In this document: positions 14,314 through 20,681 of the stretch, piece by piece
How the letters are laid out: each line of letters starts with the position of its first letter
Numbering within the stretch: position 1 is the first letter of the stretch
Translations under genes and position numbers: made by a program
The notes under the pieces: generated by a model
Told to the model about the DNA's origin: nothing
The model's input: only the letters and a program-made list of their open reading frames with translations
Database searches by the model: none
NCBI GenBank assembly: GCA_020428265.1
Contig: JAGQND010000006.1
Coordinates: forward strand, 1-20,949
Source of the DNA: Candidatus Saccharimonadota bacterium
GTDB lineage: Bacteria; Patescibacteriota; Saccharimonadia; Saccharimonadales; Saccharimonadaceae
Length of the DNA stretch: 20,949 bases
Direction of reading: 5' to 3'

Positions 14314-16061
14314 TATTTTTCTCCTTTGATAATAGCGTTTAATTGTCGAAGCAATCCGGCAGCCGTTTCGGTATCACCCGCCGCCTGGGCCTCTTCAATT
14401 TGCTTTAATATGTTATCTTTAGTGTTTACTTTTTTGTGATTTACTTGTAACGACCGTAGTACATCGGATGCTGTATGAGCGCGATTTTGCGGCTTCCAGT
14501 CAATTCCGTCTACGTCAGGATTGAGTAGTAACATTGTAACATATTCTTGCAAATTTTGTAATTCTGTGGGCACTTCTGTAATTTCTTCACCTTCAAATGT
14601 TGTCAAAAACTCTACAACTTGTTGTCTATAATCGCCTTCAAACACGGTTTTATCTATAAATTTCAGGCTGTCGCGGATATCTTCGTCTACCAAAGCCACT
14701 GCTAGCAGCGCATCTTGCTTTGGGTTAGGCTGATACTTTGGAGCAGTCCCGCCGTCTGTATATTTCGGCTGCTTGAGATTAGTATCATCGGCCTTAGCCT
14801 CACTGCTCATTTTGCGTAGTAGTGCTTCGCGGCTAGTGTCTATCATGCCGGCAATCTTAGTCAGGTAGTGCTCTTGCTCCACGGCGTCTTTGAGGCTGCG
14901 CACCACACCTACTGCAGCCGTGGTAAATGCCCGCTTGCCAGCCGCCGTGCTCAGGTCTTCGCGGCCCGCGTATTGGCTAATTATCCAGTCTACTACCGGT
15001 TCGGCATTGTTTATTACTTTCACCCATAGGGCTGGGTCTTTTTGCACCAATTCATCGGGGTCTTTAGAGCCTTCGGGTAGCGTAACTATCAGCAGTTCCA
15101 CGCCCACAGTTTGCGCTATGGGTATAGCACGCTCCGTAGCGGCTACGCCAGCTTTATCTCCGTCAAACGCTAGGCATATTTGGCTAGCCAGCCTATTTAG
15201 CGCCTGCAAATGTTGCTCGGTCATGGCAGTACCCGCCGTAGCCACTACCATTTCTACACCAGCCTGGTGACTACTCACTACATCTAAATTACCCTCCACG
15301 ACCACAGCTCTATCGGCCATGCGTATGCTTTCTTTAGCCTGGCTCAGACCAAACACGTGTCGGCTTTTGTCATACAACAAAGTTTGTGGAGTGTTGAGGT
15401 ATTTTGGTGCACCCGGCTCGTCACGAATTATACGCCCAGTAAACCCAATCACCTGCCCGGCGCCGTCCATCAGCGGCACCATCATGCGGCCGCGGTACAG
15501 GTCGCCGCCAAAACGATTTGTCAGCCCAGCATCACGTATTTCATCGGGTGTGAAACCACGCTTTTTCATAAACGACACCAGTGCATCTTTGGTATCTGGC
15601 GCATAGCCCAGCCTAAATTCTTGCACTATTTTTTTGCTCAATTTGCGCTGTTTAAACACATAGTCTAGCGCACGCTGATTGCCTAGTAAATTCTGCTGAA
15701 AATACTTCGTAGCTAGCTCGTTGGCCTCATATAAGCGCTTTTTGCGCTTAGCTAAATCCTGCGAGCCCTTGCCCTGGTATAGCGACAATTCCACGCCAGC
15801 TTTGCGAGCCAAAAGTTCAAGTGCTTGCCTAAAATCAAGCCCCTCAACTTCCATCACAAAGCTAAACACATCACCGCCACGCCCCGAGCTAAAGTCATGC
15901 CAAATTTGCTTTTCGGGACTCACATAAAAACTAGGTGTTTTTTCGCCGCTAAACGGACTCAACCCCTTAAAACTACGCCCCGCACGCTTTAACTGAACAT
16001 ATTCACCTATTACATCTTCAATGTTCAGCCGAGAGCGCACCTCTTCTTTGGCATCTTGCAT
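14313..16061 (-). CDS. dnaG: DNA primase
   Basis: Synthesises RNA primers at the replication fork. Length is 582 residues from the chosen start. Residues 30-70 align well with the CHC2 zinc-binding domain (SPFSGEKTPSFYVSPEKQIWHDFSSG), but the four zinc ligands (Cys, His, Cys, Cys) are S35, S38, D56 and S59. The catalytic core keeps the RNA polymerase basic region and the TOPRIM fold: AVVVEGNLDVVSSHQAG with the catalytic Glu, AGTAMTEQHL, and CLAFDGDKAGVAA with DGD. A Lys/Glu-rich C-terminal part would be the helicase-interacting domain. I chose ATG 16061 (MQDAKEEVR) because a perfect TATAAT ends 6 bases before it and homologues start here; the frame is open further upstream from a GTG at 16097, but that lies beyond the -10. 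Confidence 0.94.
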   Translation of the reverse strand: MQDAKEEVRSRLNIEDVIGEYVQLKRAGRSFKGLSPFSGEKTPSFYVSPEKQIWHDFSSGRGGDVFSFVMEVEGLDFRQALELLARKAGVELSLYQGKGSQDLAKRKKRLYEANELATKYFQQNLLGNQRALDYVFKQRKLSKKIVQEFRLGYAPDTKDALVSFMKKRGFTPDEIRDAGLTNRFGGDLYRGRMMVPLMDGAGQVIGFTGRIIRDEPGAPKYLNTPQTLLYDKSRHVFGLSQAKESIRMADRAVVVEGNLDVVSSHQAGVEMVVATAGTAMTEQHLQALNRLASQICLAFDGDKAGVAATERAIPIAQTVGVELLIVTLPEGSKDPDELVQKDPALWVKVINNAEPVVDWIISQYAGREDLSTAAGKRAFTTAAVGVVRSLKDAVEQEHYLTKIAGMIDTSREALLRKMSSEAKADDTNLKQPKYTDGGTAPKYQPNPKQDALLAVALVDEDIRDSLKFIDKTVFEGDYRQQVVEFLTTFEGEEITEVPTELQNLQEYVTMLLLNPDVDGIDWKPQNRAHTASDVLRSLQVNHKKVNTKDNILKQIEEAQAAGDTETAAGLLRQLNAIIKGEK

Positions 16062-16067
16062 AATTTG

Positions 16068-16073
16068 ATTATA
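16068..16073 (-). promoter_or_regulatory. -10 box of dnaG-rpoD
   Basis: Perfect TATAAT on the minus strand, 6 bases before the dnaG ATG at 16061. No clear -35 hexamer. Confidence 0.65.
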
Positions 16074-16123
16074 AACTGTTACAACTGAGGTGACCACCCC
16101 TATTGCACATTTGGCTTTATACC

Positions 16124-16132
16124 TGTTATGCT
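16124..16132 (+). promoter_or_regulatory. Possible extended -10 of the Pro-rich membrane protein gene
   Basis: TGT followed by TATGCT, ending 12 bases before the ATG at 16145; TTGCAC at 16103 could be a poor -35 with an 18-base spacer. Confidence 0.35.
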
Positions 16133-16144
16133 AATAAGAGTTAT

Positions 16145-16957
16145 ATGGACCCAAATCAACCGCAAAATCCAGCTCCTCAGCCTGCGCCCCAGCCGGGCCC
16201 TGCCCCTGACCCTAGCGCCACCGCTACACCTCCTACGACCGATAATTTCTATGGTACTGCACCCGCGCCACAGCCAGCTCCGCAGCCCATTCCCTCACCA
16301 CAGCCTCTATATCAGCAGCCACCAGTGGCTCCGCCGCAAGCCGGACAGCCCGCCCCAGCGCCTTTCGACCCAAATTACCTAGACTACATAGCCGCACCAC
16401 CGCCCAAGGCAACCTTTTTTAGCGGCTCATTCGGCAAAATATTCTTTATCATGCTCACTCTACTCTTCTTTGGCGTAGGCATAATTGTGGCCATGCAAGG
16501 CAAAGACAAGACCGAAGATTTACAACAAATCGTAGTACGCATAGAAAACATGCAAAAAGTAGTGTCCGAAGTAAAGCCAAACCTTAAAAGCAACAATCTA
16601 AATAACACAACTACCGACCTAACTCTATGGATGGCCAATGCGCAACGCGACGGCGAAGACCTACTGAAAACAGCAGGTGTAAAAAGGACTCAGTACAACA
16701 AAAAGATGATAGCCGCAGAGTCGGCCGCAACTACAGAACTAACCGATAAATTCGAAGACGCCAGACTAAACGCCAACCTAGACCGCGTATTTGCGAGCAC
16801 CATGGCGGGTGAAACTGACAAATTGAAGATTCTACTAAACCAAATGAGCAAAAAGAGTCAGGCGGCTAAAATCCGTGAATTCGGCAAAAAGGCTGCCGAA
16901 AACCTCGCTGTTTACCAAAAAAGTTTCGCTGATTTCAAAGACGACGGAATTAACTAG
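16145..16957 (+). CDS. Pro-rich single-pass membrane protein of unknown function
   Basis: I do not recognise the family. The 270-residue product begins with about 90 residues of Pro, Gln and Ala (repeats such as APQPAPQP), predicted disordered. One hydrophobic helix at about 98-117 (FFIMLTLLFFGVGIIVAM) follows, then a charged, helical domain of about 150 residues with no Cys. The Pro-rich N-terminus is probably cytoplasmic and the helical domain outside, as in other CPR proteins of this layout; this is inference. I chose ATG at 16145 (MDPNQPQ) because the frame upstream has only a TTG at 16103 and lies beyond the possible -10. The end overlaps the yjbR-like gene tail to tail by 8 bases. Confidence 0.8.
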   Translation: MDPNQPQNPAPQPAPQPGPAPDPSATATPPTTDNFYGTAPAPQPAPQPIPSPQPLYQQPPVAPPQAGQPAPAPFDPNYLDYIAAPPPKATFFSGSFGKIFFIMLTLLFFGVGIIVAMQGKDKTEDLQQIVVRIENMQKVVSEVKPNLKSNNLNNTTTDLTLWMANAQRDGEDLLKTAGVKRTQYNKKMIAAESAATTELTDKFEDARLNANLDRVFASTMAGETDKLKILLNQMSKKSQAAKIREFGKKAAENLAVYQKSFADFKDDGIN

Positions 16958-17291
16958 TTAAATCGCCACCAACCAACTGATAGCTTAGGCGTGCGAGGTC
17001 GAGTATTTCGGCATCATCTAGCTGGCCAGTGCACAGTATTGTGTTCCAGTGGTTTTTGTTTAGGTGATAGCCGGGCAATACACTCTCGTACTTCTCACGC
17101 AAAAGCTTAGCTAGCTGCGGGTCGCACTTCAGGCTTATGCGTAGCGGCTGGCTACCCTCGGCAACTATAGCTGCTATTTTACCCTCTGGCTTGTCGCCAA
17201 ACTTATACACCGCTTGCTCTTCGCCAAACGGATAATCAAGCCACACTTTAGGTAGGCTCAGCATAAATTCATGAAACTCTTTATGGGTCAC
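16950..17291 (-). CDS. MmcQ/YjbR family protein
   Basis: The 113-residue product matches the MmcQ/YjbR (DUF419) family almost from end to end: LPKVWLDYPFGEEQAVYKFG, the strand LRISLKCDPQLAKLLREKY, then the signature PGYHLNKNHWNTILCTGQL, and the final helix LARLSYQLV. The fold resembles DNA-binding CyaY-like modules; no defined biochemical function is known. Start is GTG at 17291, which overlaps the orn stop as GTGA, so it is probably translated by coupling to orn. Short but full length for the family. Confidence 0.9.
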   Translation of the reverse strand: MTHKEFHEFMLSLPKVWLDYPFGEEQAVYKFGDKPEGKIAAIVAEGSQPLRISLKCDPQLAKLLREKYESVLPGYHLNKNHWNTILCTGQLDDAEILDLARLSYQLVGGDLTS

Positions 17292-17836
17292 AAGCGCACC
17301 TTTCCTAGGTAATATTTCAGCTCCATTATGCTGCCGCGGATGTCGTCTATCGCGCGGTGTTCTTCGGGCTTAGCGAACCTTTTACCGTATTTGCCGTCAA
17401 ACACCACCTTAAATGCACTTACGTCTAGCATACGGTAGTGCAAACGCTTAGCTAGCTTGGGCCACTCACGGTCTATAAACTTACGGTCTTGGTGTATAGA
17501 ATTACCAGCCAACAATACCGGCTCGTCGGCTTTAAATAGACCATCAACAAACTCAAGCAGCTGGCTCTCAACTACGTCTACAGGCTGCGCAGCGTCACTT
17601 TCGTTTTGCGCCTTCAGCGCGGCCTTTACCTCAGGGAATTTATCCCAAAAATCCGCACCCACCTGCGTACGAGCCTCAAACACCTCAGGGTCTACACGCA
17701 CCGCCGCTTCATATGTAGCAATTTCGTTAAAATCCCAATCAGTAACAATCGCCGCAACCTCAAGTATGCGGTCTTGCAGCGGGTCAAGCCCAGTCATTTC
17801 CAGGTCTACCCAGAGTAGTTTTGCGTGTTTTGCCAT
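17288..17836 (-). CDS. orn: Oligoribonuclease
   Basis: 3'-5' exoribonuclease that degrades di- to short oligonucleotides to mononucleotides, finishing RNA decay and c-di-NMP turnover. The 182-residue product is of normal length and has all DEDDh residues: D11 and E13 in LLWVDLEMTGLDP, the second-motif Asp in LAGNSIHQDRKFID, and His and Asp in EEHRAIDDIRGSI. A WPKLAKRLHYRMLDVSAFK segment follows the family pattern. The ATG at 17836 has TGG-TATAAT ending 6 bases upstream, so a leaderless mRNA is predicted; the yjbR-like gene follows with a 4-base overlap. The gene is interesting beside a DHH-fold protein elsewhere in the window that seems inactive as a nanoRNase. Confidence 0.96.
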   Translation of the reverse strand: MAKHAKLLWVDLEMTGLDPLQDRILEVAAIVTDWDFNEIATYEAAVRVDPEVFEARTQVGADFWDKFPEVKAALKAQNESDAAQPVDVVESQLLEFVDGLFKADEPVLLAGNSIHQDRKFIDREWPKLAKRLHYRMLDVSAFKVVFDGKYGKRFAKPEEHRAIDDIRGSIMELKYYLGKVRL

Positions 17837-17842
17837 AAGTTT

Positions 17843-17851
17843 ATTATACCA
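17843..17851 (-). promoter_or_regulatory. Extended -10 promoter of orn
   Basis: TGG followed by perfect TATAAT on the minus strand, ending 6 bases before the ATG at 17836, directly after the mscL terminator. Confidence 0.7.
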
Positions 17852-17853
17852 AG

Positions 17854-17881
17854 TTAAACCGCCCTGTGGCGGGCGGTTTAA
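17854..17881 (-). terminator. Terminator hairpin after mscL
   Basis: A perfect 11-bp inverted repeat (TTAAACCGCCC against GGGCGGTTTAA) with a 6-base loop, 10 bases after the mscL stop. The U-tail is weak (TTTAACTT), so it may leak into orn or serve as a 3' end stabiliser. Confidence 0.7.
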
Positions 17882-17891
17882 GTGCCTTGTA

Positions 17892-18341
17892 TTACGCGTC
17901 CTTTTTCTTATCTAGACGGTCTAGCTTAGCGCCGTGTACTATCAAGTAAATCACAAGTGCTGTAGCTACAAGCACAATTGTAGATGACAAAATCGCACCG
18001 TAACCAATAGCTACTTCTGGCTGCGCCTTAGCTGGGTTAGCGTCAATAAGCACCCAACGTAGGTTGCTTAGGTCTACGCCACGAGTTAGCAAGCCAACTA
18101 GTGGGTTTATGAGCTGCTCTACGATAACCTTTACTGTAGCACCTGCCGCAGTACCTATAGCCAAACCAACTGCTAGGCCTACTACGCCCTGTGTGCGAAT
18201 AAAGTCTATAAACCCACCAAGTTGCTTGGTTGGAGCCGCTGCTTTTACGCGAGCTTCCGCTGCCTTAGCGCGGTCTTTTGCTTTTACTGCACGCTCTTTA
18301 GCTGCTGCAGCTTTTTCTTTTACACTCTTAGTACTTGCCAT
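17892..18341 (-). CDS. mscL: Large-conductance mechanosensitive channel with Lys/Ala N-terminal extension
   Basis: MscL opens under membrane tension to release solutes in hypo-osmotic shock. From about residue 40 the sequence follows the family: GFIDFIRTQGVVGLAVGLAIGTAAGATVKVIVEQLINPL is the N-terminal helix plus TM1, a loop with LSNLRWVLI follows, and then YGAILSSTIVLVATALVIYLIVHG for TM2 and a charged end. Ahead of this are about 38 residues of Lys, Ala, Arg and Glu in a heptad-like pattern (KEKAAAAKERAVKAKDRAKAA), absent from ordinary MscL, probably a cytoplasmic charged helix. The total is 149 residues. The ATG has AGGAG 5 bases upstream and a leader of about 30 bases from its own promoter. 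Confidence 0.88.
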   Translation of the reverse strand: MASTKSVKEKAAAAKERAVKAKDRAKAAEARVKAAAPTKQLGGFIDFIRTQGVVGLAVGLAIGTAAGATVKVIVEQLINPLVGLLTRGVDLSNLRWVLIDANPAKAQPEVAIGYGAILSSTIVLVATALVIYLIVHGAKLDRLDKKKDA

Positions 18342-18376
18342 ATTTTCTCCTGTAATATGTAGTAATTATTACCCAC

Positions 18377-18405
18377 ATTGTAGCACATTTTGTGCTTTTT
18401 TACAA
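18377..18405 (-). promoter_or_regulatory. Promoter of mscL with palindromic spacer
   Basis: TTGTAA (18400-18405), 17 bases, TACAAT (18377-18382) preceded by TGC, minus strand; predicted start near 18370. The spacer contains a perfect 5-bp inverted repeat with a 5-base centre (AGCAC...GTGCT, 18382-18396), a possible operator. Confidence 0.65.
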
Positions 18406-18409
18406 GGAG

Positions 18410-20038
18410 CTACATCTTGTCGGGCGCTACTATACCTAGTATCATCAGGCCAGCACGTAGTATATCGGCGTATGTAGCGGTTATAGCCACACGGTGCGTT
18501 TCATCGTCGCTGCCTATCACTTGGTTTTTTTCGTAGTAACGGTTAAACTCTTGGGCTAGCTCAAACAAATAGTTACATATATGGTGCGGCTCCACCGTGC
18601 GCTTGGCTAGCTCTACGATTTCGCTATATTCGCTCATTTTGCGTACCAGCGCGCAGTCTTCAGGCTTTGCATCGGTTAGCATTACAGGTGCTTCGCTAGA
18701 TTTCTCGAGTATGCGGCGTGCCCTGGCGTGGGCGTACTGCAAGTAGCTGCCGGTATTGCCAGTCAAACTCACCGCTTCGTTGACGTCAAACACTACGTCG
18801 CCGCCTATTTTAACTTTTAGGAATTGGTAACGCAGCGCGCCAGCTATAATTTCATCGGTTGGCTCGCCACCACGTTCTTTTATAGCGTCGGCAAACTGGT
18901 CAAACAACCAGCCGATTTCTATAACATCGCCATCACGGCTGCTCATTTTGCCGGTAGTGAGCTTCACTAGGCCAGTAGGTATATTTATAGTTTGCCCTGC
19001 TTGCTCGGGCCATATTTGTGCCGCTGCCGCTATGACGCCTTTGAAATACGCCGCCTGCTCGTTGCCCGTAACTATGTAGCTATGGTCGGGGTGATAGTAC
19101 TCGTTTTTATACTGCATGAGCCCCAAATCGCGAGCTGCATACAAGCCGCGGCCGTTGCTAGCTATAAACGCGTTGTCAAAAGCACCGTACTTGCTGCCCT
19201 CAAATATATACGCGCCGTCGCTCTGTTTAAACACTTTCGGTGTGTTGTCTTTCACAGTTTTTACACCATATACATCGGCGTCGCTCTCTAGGAATCGGCG
19301 CTCAGTTGGCACATTGCCAAGCCTAGCTACAAGTGCATCTATTTGCTCAAAACTCCACTTTTTGCATAGGTCATATATTTGTATATACAGTGCCGATTTC
19401 GGCTCAAAAGATTGCTCGGCTAGGTCATTTATCTCAGCCTTGGCCGCTTCGTCTTCTTTGTACGCTTTGCTACCCTCGGCGTACATTTTGCTCATAAAGG
19501 TATTGTGTTCGGCCTCTGGTATGGCTTCGATTTTGCCAAAATCACCGTCGGCGTAGCGTAGCAAGCTATACATGCTTTTGCCCACGTGCAGCCCCACGTC
19601 GCCATGGTAGCTCACGCGGTACACCCGCGCGCCATCTACAGCTAGCAAGTTTGCAACCGTGTCGCCCAGTATGGCGTTGTACGCGTGGCCTATGTGCATA
19701 GCCTTGAAGGGATTGGGGTTGTTGGTTTCTACCACTATCGTCTGCCCTGCGCGTTTGGGCGTGGGGTATTCACGCACTAGCGCCACTAGTGCACTTGGCG
19801 CCAGAGTGATATTTATAAACCCAGGCCCCGCCACCTGCACATCGCTAAAATCTTCGCTGTCACCAATTTTGGCAGCCAAAGTTTCGGCTATTTCGCGTGG
19901 TGGCTTGCCCACTTGCTTGGCTAGCTGCAGCGCCACATTGGTAGCAAAGTCGCCAAACTGCGGGTCGGGGCGTGTCAAAGTGACTTCGGTTTCCACGCCG
20001 AACTCATCAAATACAAATTGTGCAATTTTTTTGTCCAT
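18410..20038 (-). CDS. argS: Arginyl-tRNA synthetase
   Basis: Class I aminoacyl-tRNA synthetase. The 542-residue product has an N-terminal tRNA D-loop-binding region (FGDFATNVALQLAK), the HIGH motif in VVETNNPNPFKAMHIGHAYNAILGD, the Rossmann core, an IVTGNEQAAYFKG segment, and a KMSKS-type loop reading GLVKLTTGKMSSRDGDVI, the form known in many bacterial ArgRS. The all-helical anticodon-binding domain follows from about residue 410 (NTGSYLQYAHARARRIL ... ILGIVAPDKM). All expected parts are present, and the length is close to the family. A perfect TATAAT ends 8 bases before the ATG at 20038 with no Shine-Dalgarno. It ends 68 bases before mscL, which has its own promoter. Confidence 0.97.
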   Translation of the reverse strand: MDKKIAQFVFDEFGVETEVTLTRPDPQFGDFATNVALQLAKQVGKPPREIAETLAAKIGDSEDFSDVQVAGPGFINITLAPSALVALVREYPTPKRAGQTIVVETNNPNPFKAMHIGHAYNAILGDTVANLLAVDGARVYRVSYHGDVGLHVGKSMYSLLRYADGDFGKIEAIPEAEHNTFMSKMYAEGSKAYKEDEAAKAEINDLAEQSFEPKSALYIQIYDLCKKWSFEQIDALVARLGNVPTERRFLESDADVYGVKTVKDNTPKVFKQSDGAYIFEGSKYGAFDNAFIASNGRGLYAARDLGLMQYKNEYYHPDHSYIVTGNEQAAYFKGVIAAAAQIWPEQAGQTINIPTGLVKLTTGKMSSRDGDVIEIGWLFDQFADAIKERGGEPTDEIIAGALRYQFLKVKIGGDVVFDVNEAVSLTGNTGSYLQYAHARARRILEKSSEAPVMLTDAKPEDCALVRKMSEYSEIVELAKRTVEPHHICNYLFELAQEFNRYYEKNQVIGSDDETHRVAITATYADILRAGLMILGIVAPDKM

Positions 20039-20046
20039 TTACCTAT

Positions 20047-20052
20047 ATTATA
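20047..20052 (-). promoter_or_regulatory. -10 box of argS
   Basis: Perfect TATAAT on the minus strand, 8 bases before the argS ATG, just after the terminator of the upstream small gene. No good -35. Confidence 0.6.
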
Positions 20053-20064
20053 CCGTAGTTATAC

Positions 20065-20093
20065 AAAAATACGCGGTGTTTGGCCGCGTATTT
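20065..20093 (-). terminator. Intrinsic terminator of the 60-residue protein gene
   Basis: A 10-bp stem (AAATACGCGG against CCGCGTATTT) with a 7-base loop, with T residues after it on the minus strand, 21 bases after the stop codon. Confidence 0.85.
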
Positions 20094-20114
20094 AGGGTAA
20101 GGAATCTTTGTTTT

Positions 20115-20297
20115 CTAAATTTCTGCGTCAAATTCGAACTCGTCAACCAATTGCTCTTCTTCTATGTCGGTTTCTAGTGAATCTTCTAAGATACCACCAG
20201 ATACAGGGCTGATGCCTTTTACATTGTGAAGCAAGTAGCGTAAGACGCGATTATCATCGTGAAAACTTGCTGGTTGTTCGTTTTGTTCGTCTGACAT
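20115..20297 (-). CDS. Small acidic protein, unknown function
   Basis: The 60-residue product starts MSDEQNEQPASFHDDNRVLRY and ends in a strongly acidic run (LETDIEEEQLVDEFEFDAEI). I recognise no family. It is probably real: it has a strong promoter (perfect TTGACA, 17 bases, TGC-TATTAT) with a predicted start near 20334, and its own terminator after the stop. ATG at 20297 is the first ATG inside the predicted transcript; in-frame codons further upstream lie within the promoter. The leader of about 37 bases is A-rich and has no Shine-Dalgarno next to the ATG; an AAAGGA lies about 30 bases upstream of it, too far to act. No TM segment or Cys. Confidence 0.65.
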   Translation of the reverse strand: MSDEQNEQPASFHDDNRVLRYLLHNVKGISPVSGGILEDSLETDIEEEQLVDEFEFDAEI

Positions 20298-20340
20298 TTT
20301 GTTGTTTTTTATTGTTTGTGTTGGTTCCTTTACAATACTC

Positions 20341-20369
20341 ATAATAGCACTAATGCTTAAAAATGTCAA
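20341..20369 (-). promoter_or_regulatory. Promoter of the 60-residue acidic protein gene
   Basis: Perfect TTGACA (20364-20369), 17 bases, TATTAT (20341-20346) preceded by TGC. The -35 overlaps the 3' arm of the hairpin that ends the GC-rich region upstream. Confidence 0.75.
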
Positions 20370-20386
20370 TACCCTACGGACATTTT
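20359..20386 (-). terminator. Probable weak terminator of the GC-rich RNA region
   Basis: Minus strand: 8-bp stem AAAATGTC against GACATTTT with an 11-base loop and one further T; most Ts are within the stem. It marks a 3' end for transcription from the pyrG side. Confidence 0.4.
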
Positions 20387-20681
20387 ATGACCCCTAACAG
20401 AGTAGTAGAGCGGTGCTCTAGGCCTATCGAAGCCACTAAAAGCGAAGTGCAACCCGAGTCTTGCCCACCTGAGTACTAGCAAACCCCGACTGTTGCTATC
20501 AGTGCCGTCAAGCGACCGCAACCGCTTTAACGTAAGCGCGGGTGACGCGAGACGGGGTGGCCCCGCTGAGCGCCAAAAGCGCGAGGATGGGGCGGCTCGA
20601 GCGGCAGGACCCGCGGTCAGCGACCTACGTGCAGATTTTGGAATAAAATCAAACGACGGGAGCGACGCCATGGAAAATAAC
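20387..20681 (-). ncRNA. GC-rich structured non-coding region, probable RNA gene, class unassigned
   Basis: About 300 bases without a credible gene: the open frames on either strand give Arg/Ala/Pro-rich strings with no family likeness. G+C is clearly higher than in neighbouring intergenic DNA, and the region has many inverted repeats: a 7-bp CGCGGGT/ACCCGCG pair (20615-20609 with 20543-20537) that encloses GCCCC...GGGGC and GCGC...GCGC stems (20566-20595), GATTTT/AAAATC (20634-20650), TAGCAA/TTGCTA (20477-20498), AGAGC/GCTCT (20407-20419), CGCTT/AAGCG (20523-20538). The 3' hairpin at 20359-20386 favours the minus strand. I looked for RNase P (GAGGAAAGUCC), tmRNA (tRNA-like ends, tag frame), SRP and 5S motifs and found none. 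The strand and class are uncertain. Confidence 0.45.

Noticed and set aside
16062..16097. N-terminal extension of DnaG from a GTG at 16097.
   Set aside because: It includes the TATAAT box and adds residues not seen in the family; ATG 16061 fits both.
20387..20681. RNase P RNA or tmRNA identity for the GC-rich region.
   Set aside because: GAGGAAAGUCC, ACAGAA..GGCUUAU, a tRNA-like end pair and a tag reading frame were not found on either strand; a partial AGUGCAAC/AGCAAACC likeness on the plus strand is too weak.
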